Source: Branchipolynoe longqiensis (Eukaryota > Annelida > Polychaeta > Phyllodocida > Polynoidae). Taken from it: DNA of 64,000 bases. The notes under the pieces are model-generated. The model had not been told where the DNA came from, made no database searches, and saw nothing but the letters and a program-made list of their open reading frames with translations. How positions within the stretch are numbered: position 1 is the first letter of the stretch; each line of letters begins with the position of its first letter. Position numbers and translations under genes: made by a program. The stretch is from NCBI GenBank assembly GCA_030323885.1, contig CM059199.1, forward strand, positions 36,216,590 to 36,280,589, read 5' to 3'. Positions 10,811 to 22,262 of this stretch are shown piece after piece.

Positions 10811-11265
10811 CCGTATTCGATTAACACGACCTGGTCGACTCGGGTCACCCGAGTTGCTAAACTTGTTAATCGAACATCGCAAGTGGAGTCGAAAAATACA
10901 CGTGCCGTGTGCACAACGACCCGACCCCAGTAACCCACGTCTTGGCTAGCCTTGGCTAGGAGCAATGACGTCACATTTGTGCTGGTACCGTCCTGTAGCA
11001 GTACAAGTGCTATGTGTTTTTTTAATTGTTTTTTTTAACAACCCAGATTAATGAAATCGAAATATATCTAAACTATGCAATCATACAATACTTTAAATCC
11101 TATTTTGCTGTAGTTATATCGGTTATTACACACACAAAAAGTTTTGGATTAAGCCACCATTTTTTCAAACCCGACCGTGTTCGATTATGCAACCCAAGGT
11201 TGTAGGTTCTGCGCATGTGCTAAAATGTGGCTCGGGTGACCCGAGTTGATTAAACGAATACGCCC
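10811..11265. mobile_element. TIR element with ACTCGGGTCACCCGAG boxes
   Basis: The left end CCGTATTCGATTAACACGAC is mirrored by the right end TTGATTAAACGAATACG. Inside each end lies a CTCGGGTCACCCGAG or CTCGGGTGACCCGAG box, itself palindromic. The central 330 bp has no coding capacity. It is probably a non-autonomous DNA transposon; I cannot assign a superfamily. Confidence 0.6.
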
Positions 11266-11330
11266 CTTGGGACCATAATGCAGAGGACCATGAAAATGCA
11301 AAACACGTTCACTGAGGTCATCATTATCTA

Positions 11331-11652
11331 AAGCCCCTATCACACTATGCGGTATTGCGTCAGCTTATGCCGACGTATGTGATTTTATGCCAACACATTG
11401 GTGTATGCTAGTGCATGCTGGTGTACGCTGATATACGCAGGTGTATGCTGGGTTATGTTGAGACATGTTATGGGTACGTTTGGCATAAGTAGTATTCGAT
11501 AACAGCCCACTGGTGTACACTGAGATAAGTTATAGGTAAGTTTGGCATAAGTAGTATTTTTTAGGCTGTTCAAAATTCCGCCGTATGACATCATATATGT
11601 CACATACATTGGCATATGCTGACGCAATATGGAATAGTGTGACAGGGTCTTA
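11331..11652. mobile_element. Short TIR element of the core-box type
   Basis: The ends AAGCCCCTATCACACTATGC and AATAGTGTGACAGGGTCTT are inverted copies. Matching inner words continue inward (ATTGCGTCAGC against GCTGACGCAAT). The interior is reiterated TATGCTGG and TACGC words. A half core box, GGCTGTTCAAAAT, lies near 11565-11580. Confidence 0.7.
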
Positions 11653-11679
11653 AGTAGAATACATAGGATCAAATCTAAA

Positions 11680-12143
11680 GCCCCTGTCACACCTCGCCTG
11701 ATTGAGGAAATGGAAAGAACCCAAACAAAGTCTGTTGATTTCCGGCAAAGTCTGGTTTGTGACCATTGCACATCCATTGGATATCTGTTGATATCCTTTG
11801 ACATCCAGCCTGATCCATTACAAGTTTTAAACATGCACAAAATTTGGAATGGATGCCGCCGGATTGACGTCATAGGTTCTTGTCCGGATTGAGTTTGTTT
11901 CGTCCGTTGGCTATCCATTCATGTCCATTTCATGTCCGTTTCATGTCCATTTCATGTCCGTTTCATTTTGTTTCATGTCTGTTTCATGTACATTCGTCCA
12001 ACTCCCTTTGACCCGAAATCCCAACATTTTGACTCATGTTAATACATTTTGCATTTTAATACATTTTGATGCTTATCACACCCGAACATCACCGGACTAG
12101 ACAATTCTGTCCGTTGCTCAACCCGGCGAGGTGTGACAGGGGC
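11680..12143 (+). mobile_element. Core-box TIR element
   Basis: The left end is CCCCTGTCACACCTCGCC and the right end GGCGAGGTGTGACAGGGG, a perfect 18-bp pair. The core box GTTTTAAACATGCACAAAAT is at 11824-11843. The interior repeats TCATGTCCATT and TCATGTCCGTT at about 11920-11990. Only 27 bp separate it from the preceding element, and both are flanked by TCTAAAG on the left and TTAAG on the right. Confidence 0.8.
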
Positions 12144-12595
12144 TTAAGCAAGGGTTTCGGTTTTGAACATCTAACACATGCATATCAGACTATGCAGCTT
12201 AAATCCAATAAAATATGCACATGTATGCATTTCGCTCTAAGCGCATACATCCACAATAACGCGCACATTCTGTTGACAATGCTTAATCGATGAGATCATA
12301 ATCGGCGAACTGCTTAGAGTTGCCCGGCCTACAGCACTATTGCGAATGGTGGATTTATTGCTCGGGCAACTACGCCTGGTTCAGCAATGCATTGTGCTTA
12401 GCTGCTACTCCCTACTGTGAATGGTGAGGGAGATGGGGGGTGGGTGAGGGCAGTTGTGGTAGGGACAATATACTGATAGAGGCCTCAGGAGCTTTTACAG
12501 TTAGACACGTATACGGCTATGACGACTTATTGCATGACACTGTCAATACGCTGTAATCTTCAGCTCTCGTTCCAGAACTGTTTGCATTAGTTGAT
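12144..12595. other. Unassigned intergenic sequence
   Basis: Nothing recognisable. A G-rich patch GGGAGATGGGGGGTGGGTGAG is at about 12430-12450. Confidence 0.4.
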
Positions 12596-12935
12596 TTGTT
12601 TGTCTGTTGTTGTTTTACATCCTAGCAACATCTAGGGGCATATCAGGATGGGTACCGACTTGTGACAGTGCACACTCATGGCGACGTTATAGTGCTGCCA
12701 CACTGGAAGACCAGGTCGCCAGCACCATGACCTGATATCCCACTCAGTCACATTATCCTGACACTGAGCCAACCAGTTCTTGTCCTATCCTGATAATGCC
12801 CAGTGCCAGGCTAGGAAGCAACAAGTATCAATGTTTAAGTCGTCTGTTTGACTCGACCAGGGTTCGAACACACAACCCCACGATCTACCAAGATGTGAGA
12901 TGGACGCTCTAACTCATTTGGCCATCCGGTCTGGT
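12596..12935 (-). mobile_element. SINE-A, full length
   Basis: The plus strand runs from TTGTTTGTCTGTTGTTGTTT (complement of the A-rich tail) through all body blocks. The head has GGTTCGAACACACAACCCC and TTTGGCCATCCGGTCTGG. Confidence 0.85.
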
Positions 12936-13096
12936 CATACATATTTATATGCATATATATATTATATGGAGTGACTCCCTTCCTCTGGCTTGCATTTAAG
13001 TGGAATATATATATATATATATATAAATAGGATATAAATAAGTAGAATATGTACACCCATATACATAGAACATGTACACAAATACGCATAGGCATT
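12936..13096. repeat. AT-rich dispersed repeat, copy 1
   Basis: ATATTTATATGCATATATAT, GGAGTGACTCCCTTCCTCTGG and AAATAGGATATAAATAAGTAG recur in the same order at 15043-15205. The unique CCCTTCCTCTGG block between AT runs rules out chance microsatellite similarity. Confidence 0.75.
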
Positions 13097-13130
13097 AGTT
13101 GATGATTTCATACACACAGAAATAAGGGGC

Positions 13131-13462
13131 GAATGGTTGGTGGAGTTTTAAGTCCTGCAACATCCAAGGTCATATTACGACAGGCACCAACTTGTGCCAC
13201 TCATGGCAACTTCATAGTGCTGCCCCACTGGGAGACCGGGCCACCAGCACTCTGTTCTGATATCCCACTCAGTCACATTATCCTGACACTGAGCCATCCA
13301 GTCCTTGCCCTATCATAATAATGCAGAGTGCCTGCCTAGGAAGCGATACATATACATTAGTTTGACTCGACCAGGTTTTGAATGTGTTGGTTCAAATCCA
13401 CAATTTACCAAAACAGGAGATAGACGCTCTACTCATCATTCGGCCATCCCCTCTGATCGTTT
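13131..13462 (-). mobile_element. SINE-A, near full length
   Basis: It has GGAGTTTTAAGTCCTGCAAC, a complete body, then GACTCGACCAGGTTTTGAA and TTCGGCCATCCCCTCTG. The B box is damaged. Confidence 0.75.
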
Positions 13463-14931
13463 GCATACACACACAAATAAGGGACAGGGGTTGGGGGCAG
13501 AGCGATACAAATAATAACATAAAATAAAATAAACCTTTAACAATTTTGTTTAAAAGACCGGCCCACAATAAAAACACCTTCCGGCGTCGAAATGGGAATT
13601 ATATGTTCTCTTTCCACAGGTAGTGCATCTAATAAGTACTTTAAGCTGAGAGGTGAATTCTCTCCATGGATAGAGTCAGGCGAAAGCTACAAATAATGTG
13701 GTTTCTGCTGATGGTTTCAGTTGTAAAGTATATCTTTATGATAATGTGGGGAAATATGAGCGCACTGGGAGAATCAGCATAGACCCAGCTTTGTGGCTTT
13801 TGAAAGAGTGAATGTTATTTGAATGCACCGACGAAGCCAGTAATCCATGCAATTAGCAGAGTGGGAGGTACATGATCTCACTCAGCCATCAGGTTTAACG
13901 CATTCATCTTCTATTTTTGTATGTTGGGTGTTTTTAGATTAATAATATACAATTATTTTGTGGTTGTTGGTAAATATGTTTATTCTGCTGAATAAGTCTT
14001 TTGTCAGTGCCGAATCACTGGTCTTCCAGCCATTTTTCAATTCCCGGTTATTTACATAAACGGTATACAGAATAAGGTGTACAATAACTGTTGAATACAC
14101 AATTTGAATCATGTAACACAATGAAATTCTGTAAATAATACTAAATAAAAAGTAAATGGCTCATCGCTTTTGTAATATCATCATCATCATCATGCTGTCG
14201 GTTGTGATGTGACAAAGACTGCTTTTATTACTTGACTGTCGCTCTCCATTTAGCTATCTGCTGTGAGAGTGATGTCCATGAGTCAGTCTTAAATTGTCAT
14301 GAAAGCTGCCTGCAAAAGTGTTCAAGTACTGCTGCCTTTTGCAAGTTACCAGCGGCACTCTCAAGGGGAGCAAATAGAGGTCTAACACGGGCAAGAACAT
14401 GTCCAAACAGGCTCAAAACTATTTGTCCCTGCAGTGGCTGGTCGGGAGATGTTGGGAGTTCCATACATCAACCGCCCTTGATGCTGCCACAGTGACATGG
14501 TTTTCTGTTCAGGGTTTGCTCCCATAGCCTTCGAATCATGGTGATATGACCTTAGATGTTGCAGGGAATTTATATGAACATATAAAGTCACCATTAGTGT
14601 ACCACACAGCAGTGGTTTACAAATATGCAGGGCAGGGGCATCAACACACATGAGGTATTGCAATACCTGCATACTGTAATATACCTACCACATTCCTGCT
14701 GCTTAATATTCTGTTAAAATCTGGCTAATCTGAGGGAAGGAGGATCTATTCAAAACTGCAACATTCAACTAGATGTTAGCCTCCCTAAAGAAACGAGATA
14801 TTGGTGGATTCAGTAAGTATTTTGATGATGGATACACAGGGAAGACTAAGCTAGTTTCAAGATGTGTCCTACTACTGAAGCTTAAGGTGTCCAGCATTTC
14901 TGTGTGCACATCCAAAGTCATTTTCCATATT
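13463..14931. other. Unassigned AT-rich sequence
   Basis: Includes an ATC run (about 14176-14193) and a SINE-A tail scrap GATATGACCTTAGATGTTGC near 14548. Open frames at 13939-14121 and 14232-14672 show no recognisable protein motif. No gene can be supported. Confidence 0.45.
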
Positions 14932-15020
14932 TTTACCTCAAATTAGAAAGTTAGCAATTTAGAATCAAATGTATAACAAAGTAAAGTAATGGATATTATA
15001 ATCATAACCTCAATATGTTT
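14932..15020 (-). mobile_element. MITE-B, diverged fragment
   Basis: ACCTCAAATTAGAAAGTTAG, ACAAAGTAAAGTAATGG and AACCTCAATATGTTT follow the reversed MITE-B order, with many changes. Confidence 0.45.
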
Positions 15021-15042
15021 GCCATTACATGATCATATACTA

Positions 15043-15205
15043 CATAAATATTTATATGCATATATATATATATTATATGGAGTGATTCCCTTCCTCTGGT
15101 TTGCATTTAAGTGGAATATATATATATATATAAATAGGATATAAATAAGTAGAATATGCACACATATATGCATATAATTTGTACATAAATATGCATAGCA
15201 CATAG
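15043..15205. repeat. AT-rich dispersed repeat, copy 2
   Basis: Partner of 12936-13096, with GGAGTGATTCCCTTCCTCTGG and AAATAGGATATAAATAAGTAG. The AT run is slightly shorter. Confidence 0.75.
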
Positions 15206-15235
15206 AACATATAACCATATATACAAATAACACAT

Positions 15236-15477
15236 GAGGAGTTCAGGCACAAAACCCCATAAACACCGATCCACAAATTTTGATAAACACTGGAGTCAAA
15301 CCTTCAAAAGTTCTTTTTTTTTATATTCCAATTTTGTTGGCCTTGCTCTATAGAGATTTCATCACAAGAAAAGTGCAATTAGTTAGAATTGAAATTACCT
15401 TCAGGTAAATAAATCTTTCAATTTAATTCAATGTATGGATTGGCATTACAAAGGGTTTTGCACCTGAATGCATCGAA
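15236..15477. mobile_element. MITE-A, diverged copy
   Basis: The left end is GAGGAGTTCAGGCACAAAAC. The right end TTTTGCACCTGAATGCATCG is damaged. The interior carries CATCACAAGAAAAGTGCAATT and CCTTCAGGTAAATAAATC as in other copies. Confidence 0.75.
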
Positions 15478-16718
15478 GATTATACACACATATATGCATA
15501 GAAGGTAAACAGATATATCCTCAAATACTCCAGTGCAACTGACACTGGTCTACATCTGGTGGAGGTGACGTCATGAAAACTGGGCGATATATGACCCGTC
15601 TGCGTGTCTACATCTGTATTATATTGATTCGCCAGTTTGTTAAGCAGATGTCGGTACCATCCACTAGGTGGCGTAACTCTGTAGTTGGGCACTTTGTCTT
15701 TGGGTAGTCGGTTCACCAAGAACACACCAACCAATTGCGAATATACATTTACATAAAAACATATACCGTATTATCATGGGTTAATGCCCATGTGTGGGTT
15801 CATACCCACCCCGTCTACTTTGCGAATATTTTGTAAATGCCCACGCCTTAAACGCCCATGTGTGCGGAAACACCATGCCCCCTCTTCACTGATTAGCCAA
15901 TTTAAACACCCATGGCATTACCCTGTGAGAATATGGTATATATATATAAACATATCTCCAGTACAAATTAGGGAGAAACAATGAGGTAGTGGGTTGAGTA
16001 GTTTAATCTCTGGCAAGGATTATAGGCCCTTGCCCAACAAAAAAAGAAAAGAAAAAATCCTCCGGTGCGACTGACACTGGTCTACATCCGGTTGAGGTGA
16101 GGAGGGTAGGTGGAGCCACCCATACAGTGTTTGTCTTACGGAGTATAACAATAAAGTAATAATTAACCCTTACGTATCTTTATACTTGCATAATTCACTA
16201 AGGCGGAGACAGCAGTTCCATAGAGTGGTTTTTATTTTCTTCGTTAAGAGGTTTACATGTCGGGTGTTGTCTTATCTGGGTGCTAGCCCTTTGTGTTTTG
16301 TTCGTCCCGTGGGGTTTTTGATCCCAGTGGTGGTATGTGGGGACCGGATTCGAGCCCTTTACCCTTCCCGTGGTCTTTGTGAGGTGTGGGTGGGTGGGTT
16401 GAAGTTAGGGTTGGAGTTGTCCGATCGGGAGCTGGAGGGGTTGTGGCCGTGGAGGCGGGTGGAGTTTTAACGGTCACGTGTTCTTTTGGCGGGAGTGGTC
16501 GCGTCCTCCTCCTGTGGGTGGAGGGGGGTACCCAGGGTTAACGCTAGGTGGCGGCAGAGTGCTGGGCGTATGGGTGTTCTATATCAAGGCGGAGTGGGGT
16601 CGGGTCTTGTCGGGGGTTCCGTCCCCGCCCAGTGAATTAGACATGTTACGTTAACATGCACAATTCGTTATACATCACATATATATATATATATATACAT
16701 TTATAATATGAATATTTG
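15478..16718. other. Unassigned; contains two short dispersed repeats
   Basis: GACTGACACTGGTCTACATC and its flanks occur twice (about 15536 and 16068). 16099-16197 (TCTTACGGAGTATAACAATAA to CTTTATACTTGCATAAT) recurs at 49473-49574. 16200-16640 is GC-richer and unassigned. The 84-codon minus frame at 15480-15734 has no motif I recognise. Confidence 0.5.
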
Positions 16719-16955
16719 AGGAATTCAGGCACAAACCCATGTAAATGACAATCCAAAAATTGAGATAAACATTAGTCTCAAACCCTCAAGAAGTTCATTT
16801 TTTTACATTCCTATTTCTGTGTTCATTGCTCCGTAATCATTTCATTACAAGAAAACTGGAACTAGTGAGAATTAAACTTACCTTCAGGTAAACATCTTGT
16901 ATTTTTGACAATATTTTTGGATTGGCGTTTACGGTGATTTGTGCCTGAACTCTTC
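16719..16955. mobile_element. MITE-A
   Basis: GGAATTCAGGCACAAACCC on the left is opposed by GATTTGTGCCTGAACTCTTC on the right. Inner boxes ATCCAAAAATTGAGATAAAC and TTTTTGGATTGGCGTTTACG are mirrored. No clear target duplication. Confidence 0.8.
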
Positions 16956-17092
16956 ACAATTTAGATACATATCAAAATATTATAATGGGATAAAACCCAA
17001 TATATTCATTGTCCTTTCGCCTATATCCAGATATTAATGATATCTCGATGATCGGTATTTATATGCCTAGCCTTGAGTTATCCTATATGTTA

Positions 17093-17431
17093 GCCAGACG
17101 GGATGGCCGAATGAGTTAGAGCGTCCATCTCCCGTGTTGGTAGACCATGGAGTCGTGGGTTCGAACCCTGGTCGAGTCAAACCAATAACCAAAAAATGTA
17201 TACTTCCCGCTTCCTAGCCTGGCGCTTGGCATTTTTATGATAGGACATGGACTGGTTGGCTCAGTGTCAGGATAATTTGACTAAGTGGGATATCAGGTGC
17301 TGGCAGCCTGGTCTTCCTGTGGGGCAGCACTATAACGGCACCATGAATGCGCACTGTCACAAGTCTGTACCAATCCTGATATGACCTTAGATGTTGCATG
17401 GACGTAAAACAACAACAAACAAACAAACAAC
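17093..17431 (+). mobile_element. SINE-A, intact with 11-bp TSD
   Basis: Reference copy of 339 bp. The A box TGGCCGAATGAG is at 17104-17115 and the B box GGTTCGAACCC at 17158-17168, the spacing expected of a tRNA-like RNA polymerase III promoter. The body follows, then GGACGTAAAACAACAACAAAC as tail. The perfect duplication CCTATATGTTA flanks it (17082-17092 and 17432-17442), which shows LINE-machinery retroposition. Confidence 0.95.
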
Positions 17432-17442
17432 CCTATATGTTA

Positions 17443-18175
17443 ACACAAGCAGAGCAGGTGTAATTGATTATTAATTTTTTGTTAGGGGAAAGTGCCTGGT
17501 GATTTGTCTATAGCGTGGTTCAGCCGTCAACAAATTGAGGGTCCCGCTGCTGATTACAGGCTGCAATGACACCTGGTGAGGGATGGCTCCTATTTGTAAA
17601 GCAAAGCAGCGCCATCTGAGAGCATCATACTCCCCCAGCTTTCTCTAAACCGAGGCTTACTCTGAAGGCGCCTTAAACTAAATTTCTATTAAGTTTATTA
17701 TCTTGCTTTTAGTCTTTTTCATCATCACTCCCTGTTTTCATCGCATGCGTCTTTTCTTATGAGACTAACGACTGTTGCAACCAAAAGGAAACAATATGCT
17801 TCAGACTGGCACTCAAACACACATTATTGCCATTTCAGGACCAGCCTCCTAGGCATTAGCCTATTTGAGTTCCCAGATGCAATCAATCAATAAATCAATC
17901 AATTTGCCCACGTCTAACTCTGTGTGAGGGATTTTCCCTGCATGTGAGTATAATTATAATTGTTGTTAAGTCCTTAGTTTCAGCCAGCCCACACATTCTG
18001 CATGGGTAGCCTGCCTTCTTACCGATTCGATCACTGTGTCCTATTGCATAGTCCAATGAAAACACATTTTGCAAAACATTTACCTAGATGTATTCTCCAG
18101 TCGTTATGACCTGTGTTTCCACTGGATCCAGATGAATTAGGCACAAATAGAGTGTGGTAAACTCTGTAAAGCTGG
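17443..18175. other. Unassigned intergenic sequence
   Basis: An AATCAATCAATAAATCAATC run lies at 17880-17900. Otherwise unique-looking, with no recognisable coding or RNA gene. Confidence 0.4.
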
Positions 18176-18500
18176 TGTCATTTAACGACTCCTCTAGAGC
18201 ACATTGATTTTCATATCATCGGCTATTGGACGTAAAACATATGGCCGATCTCAGATATTTCATTGGAAGAAACCAGCTGCCGCCACATAGGCTACTCTTT
18301 CCAATAAACAGTAAGGGGACTTTTATATTCACTTTCCCACAGAGAGGACAGCACATACCACAACCTTTGATGAACCACTTGTGGACCACTGGTTGAAATG
18401 GTAAATAAACGAAACAGCAAATGTGTGTGCTGAGCAGGATTGATTGGATGACCCACACCTTCACCCGTGGAAATGCTACCACCTGAGCTACGTCCCGTTC
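18176..18500 (-). mobile_element. SINE-B, full length
   Basis: It runs from GTGTCATTTAACGACTCCTC through GGACGTAAAACATATGGCCG and GGACAGCACATACCAC to CCACCTGAGCTACGTCCCG. The complement CGGGACGTAGCTCAGGTGG is a tRNA-like A-box region, so the head is at the right end. Confidence 0.8.
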
Positions 18501-18659
18501 CGCTGGTAAATCGTGGGCAACTCTACTAAACTTAAATCCACATCATGCACATACCCAAAGTCATCATATGATGAGTTGATTGATCATTGCAACCGATGGA
18601 CAACCAACATATCCACCTGAGGCTGTGATATAAGCTTGGCTTATTGAGCATTTGGGTGA

Positions 18660-18871
18660 TGCACTCAGTCTCATGCTCCTGACACTGAGCCAACCAGTCC
18701 TTGCCCTATCCTAATAATGCCAAGCACCAGGCTAGGAAGCGACAAGTATCAATTTTTAAGTCATTGGTTTCACTCGACCAGGATTCGAACCCACAAACTT
18801 ATTGGTTCGGAACTCCCGATCTCCCAAAACAGGAGAAAGACGCTCTATTCATTCGGCCATCCTGTCTGGTG
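18660..18871 (-). mobile_element. SINE-A, tail-less copy
   Basis: Body from the GACACTGAGCCAACCAGTCC block to the head (GGATTCGAACCCACAAAC, TTCGGCCATCCTGTCTGG). The 3' third is missing. It sits head to head with the next SINE-A. Confidence 0.8.
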
Positions 18872-18897
18872 CCTGCCTCTCTGTCACTCTAGGGTTA

Positions 18898-19245
18898 AAT
18901 CCAGACGGGATGTCCGAATGAGTTGAGCGTCCGTCTCCCGTTTTCATAGATTGTGGGATTCAAATCCATGGGTTCAAACTCTGATCAAGTCAAACCAATG
19001 ACATACAAATTTATACTTGTTGCTTCTTAGCCAGGTGTTAGGCATTATTAGGATAGGACAAGGACTGGTTGGCTCAGAGTCAGGAAAATGTTACTGAGTG
19101 AGATATCAGGTGGTGACGGCCTGATCTCACAGTGGGGCATCACTATACATTTGCCATGAATCTTCACTGTCACAAGTCGGTAGCCATCTTGATATGACCT
19201 TTGATATTGTCAGGACGTACAACTCCAACGAACCAAGCAACAAAC
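18898..19245 (+). mobile_element. SINE-A, intact with 11-bp TSD
   Basis: The head CCAGACGGGATGTCCGAATG has one A-box change. The tail is GGACGTACAACTCCAACG with an AAC-rich end. CTCTAGGGTTA is duplicated exactly at 18887-18897 and 19246-19256. Confidence 0.92.
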
Positions 19246-19256
19246 CTCTAGGGTTA

Positions 19257-19613
19257 GAGTGAAGTGATCCGCCAGACCGCGTCGAGAGTGAGGTGGCCAC
19301 GCCCACTTGACCTCTTTGTCACAGGTCACGTGGCAGGCACAAGCGGAGGGAGATGCCGGTAATTGTCGGGTTTGACTCGATGGCCGCCTCAGATCGTAGG
19401 CCGATATCATCCAGTGTGGCTTGATTTGATTGGTGGAGATGATCAAATAGCGAAGTGGCGGGACATTTATTAAGAGAGAGCCTCGATCTGATAAAAATGG
19501 GATGCCAGGTAAAAATGGCGGCAATCCAGACACCGTTGTTGATGATTTGATCATGTGGCGGCGGAACTATTCAGTGTTGACCGATGTGTGCTAGTTTGAC
19601 TTCCAAAACTTCT
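19257..19613. other. Unassigned GC-richer sequence
   Basis: Moderately GC-rich with a 114-codon minus frame (19210-19554). That frame starts inside the following unique DNA, ends in the SINE and has no motif I recognise. No gene is claimed. Confidence 0.4.
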
Positions 19614-20138
19614 CTAAAGACTCAGTCACGCCTTACCGGACTGGGGAAACAGATAGAAACCGGACAATGTCCAGTGAAATCTTCAATGTCTGGTTTATAT
19701 ATGGTAGGCATCCGGCGTGTCCATTCTATCTCCGGTGGTGTCCGGTGTGTACGGTGTCAAGTTTTTAACATGCACAAAACTTGTACCGGACACTGCTGGA
19801 CTGACGTGTATGGTTGGTGTCCGGGTTATGTCTGTTTAGTCTGTTTTGTCTGTTTCATGTCCGGTACCCATCTGTTACGTCTCCGGTTTGCTTCCTGCAG
19901 TGTCCGTTGATGGTGTTGTGGGAATTCAGTCAGTATATGTTTTTACCACATCCAGTCCGGTACATTTCCATTTGGCATTCGGTCCGTCCGTTTGACATTC
20001 GGTTGTCATCTGGTTATCATCCGGTTATCGTCCAGTAGATATTTGTTAATGTACTTCTTGGCCATTTAGCATCCTTTTCATCCGGTGGTGGTTGCAACAG
20101 TTCGACATATTTCGGTACATTTTGATACCTGACATACT
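19614..20138 (+). mobile_element. Core-box TIR element, 3' end lost
   Basis: It begins AAAGACTCAGTCACGCC, a worn form of CCCCTGTCACACC. Its sequence is collinear with 28253-28843 read in reverse. The core box GTTTTTAACATGCACAAAAC is at 19761-19780. The interior is dense in TCCGG and GTCCGGT words. It stops at GATACCTGAC, about 75 bp short of the expected right end. Confidence 0.7.
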
Positions 20139-20339
20139 GAATATGGCACCAATATCAACTAGGTTAAGTTAGATTAGGTTTGGGTATACTTTATATCTCA
20201 CATATATTTACACTCTCATCCAAGATGGCTGCCCTCTGTCTCAGTCACAATACGTCCCAACACATTACAATACATGTTATGACATCTGTATAACATTAGT
20301 ATGACACTACAATGTACCATAACCAAATAAGAAGGTTAG

Positions 20340-21310
20340 CCTGACGTTAGTTAACGTTATGTGTTAGCTGGGAATTATTCCACTGTGCAGGCTGCTCTGT
20401 TTGAAAGGTCTTATGGAGGATATAATAGAGAGAACTATACAAAATACTGTTAAACTATTGCATAGTGGGTATATGGGAATCTCTCAGATAGCTAAATCTC
20501 TGTAATTAGTTATGCTACATTGCTTGGCATGATACTGTTAGCTTGTGATTTTAAACAAAATACTTCATATTAATTTAGTTTATTAAGCAATGGAGCGTTG
20601 GAGAGCAAAGCATGTGTCTCTCAATCTACGCTATGTTGAGCTACATTGATTTAGAATAGACTCACGGAGAGCTGGGAGGAATGTGCAGCCTGCGCGCTGA
20701 CAAAGTGGTGTTAACATATCTCGACATAGGTCTACCATGTCTCTGACGTGTGTCTAACATTAGTCTAACATAAGTCCAATGTGTCTTGACATATTTGACA
20801 TAGTGGATGAAAGGCTGGTGCATGCATAACGTATGTAACATGGGCCAACGTTCTTCGAAGTAAGCAAACAAGCTGTGAACATGGTGTGAAAGTTTTGCCT
20901 CGCTGTCCTTAAGCTGAGCATGCTGGACTGTCGTTAGACTGATGTTGCTCACTTGCAGACCTGACTTCGACTCACGTTACAAATTACACCAGAGTCACAC
21001 CTAGCTATGTTAGGGCGGATGTAATTATGCGAGTCATATGCTAAGCTGACGCTAGGGTTTCGCTAGCCTGATGCAGCGTGCACTCGAGGCTCGTTAGCCT
21101 TATGTTGGGCCATTTGTTTCTTTGACATTCTAACTCGTTGAGACACGTTACAACTATGTTGGACAAATGTTTTGCATACGTCCACTACATTGCACTGACG
21201 TCCAGTTTGGCCCTGAAAAGTCGAGAATTTCAGCGTATCTCGACATAAAAAAGTGACTTTTATGTTGGGCACTCACTGGCCTGTTACGTCATAGTGCGAC
21301 AGTGGTATTA
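20340..21310. mobile_element. Probable core-box-type TIR element, left end uncertain
   Basis: The right end ACGTCATAGTGCGACAGTGG resembles the CGTAGTGTGACAGGG terminus of 3531-4211. The interior has reiterated GTTAG, ACATAGTC and GACATA words like other members. No convincing left terminal repeat was found, so the boundary is a guess, and two elements may be merged here. Confidence 0.4.
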
Positions 21311-21751
21311 GACTCGCTCACTGATGCAATCTGGTGACTTGTCACGTGCTAACTCAATGGGCAACTGATCCACCCGTCTAACCCAGTTTATATTGCATAC
21401 ATGCTGATCTGGTTTCTGGGAATGAAAGATGACCAGATAATCTATCTACTCGGCTATGTGAGTGCTGTAACCAGGGTATATATGGAGTGGATACTTTTGT
21501 TTCACGCCCACTGTTTGTCCAGCTGATTCCAGAAAGTGTAGTATTATTTCATGAGCCCAACTACAAAACAGTTTCAGTGCCGGTAATGTTAATTCCTCTC
21601 TTAGAGGGTTGGCTTTGGTTCTTGTTTTACGTCCTGTACCATTATGTCGTAAACCATTTTGCTGGTGCTATTTAATGGCGGAGTTAACAACACTCATGGT
21701 TACATGACTCAAAATGTATGCCACTCTGGTCCAAGTCACCAAAGTTAGTAA
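21311..21751. other. Unassigned intergenic sequence
   Basis: A SINE-A tail scrap, CTTGTTTTACGTCCTG, lies near 21632. Nothing else is recognised. Confidence 0.4.
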
Positions 21752-22056
21752 AAAACTAGCAATGTTTAAGGTCATATCAGGATGGGTACTGACTTGTGAC
21801 AATGCACACTCATGGTGACTTAATAGTGCTGCCACTCTGGTAGACCAGACCGATGGCACCATGACCCAATATCCCACTCAGTCGTATTATCCTGACACTG
21901 AGCCAACCAGTCCTTGCCCTATTCTAATAATGCCGAGCGCCTGGCTAGGAAGCGACAAGTATCAATGTTTAAATGATCGGTTTGACTCGACCGGGGTTCG
22001 AACCCACGAACCCATAGGTTCCGATCCCCCGATCTGCCAAAACAGGAGACGGACGA
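21752..22056 (-). mobile_element. SINE-A, near full length
   Basis: The tail is AACTAGCAATGTTTAAGGTC. The head has GGGGTTCGAACCCACGAACC and then the second copy of the box, CCGATCCCCCGATCTGCC. It ends in AGGAGACGGACG followed by an A-run. Confidence 0.8.
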
Positions 22057-22095
22057 AAAAAAAAGTAGTCAGTCAGTATGTACAACTGCTTGAAC

Positions 22096-22153
22096 CAGAC
22101 GGGATGGCCGAATGAGTTAGAGCGTCCATCTCCCGTGTTGGTAGATCGTGGAA
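22096..22153 (+). mobile_element. SINE-A head fragment
   Basis: CCAGACGGGATGGCCGAATG to TTGGTAGATCGTGG is well preserved and then stops abruptly at a join with SINE-B. Confidence 0.75.
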
Positions 22154-22262
22154 CTGAAAATACCCCAAATTGCAAATGCAACCACTGAGCAGGATCTATC
22201 GGATGAACGAAACCTTCAGAGCTTTACGGTCTACTGCCTGATGTACGTCCCGCTCCTGTACA
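22154..22262 (-). mobile_element. SINE-B head fragment joined to SINE-A head
   Basis: CTGAAAATACCCCAAATTGC to GTACGTCCCGCTCCTG is the head third of SINE-B. It abuts the SINE-A head in opposite orientation, giving a chimeric inverted junction. Confidence 0.7.

Noticed and set aside
15480..15734. An 84-codon minus frame as a protein fragment
   Set aside because: Part of it (the GACACTGGTCTACATC block) recurs at 16068 in a non-coding context, and no family is recognised.
17100..17170. A functional tRNA gene at the SINE-A head
   Set aside because: The A and B boxes are intact, but the element continues into a SINE body and has a target duplication; the tRNA fold is not maintained.
20440..20600. 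An additional MITE-B copy (TTGCATAGTGGGTATATGG)
   Set aside because: Only the first ten bases resemble the terminus; the following sequence does not keep the MITE-B order.
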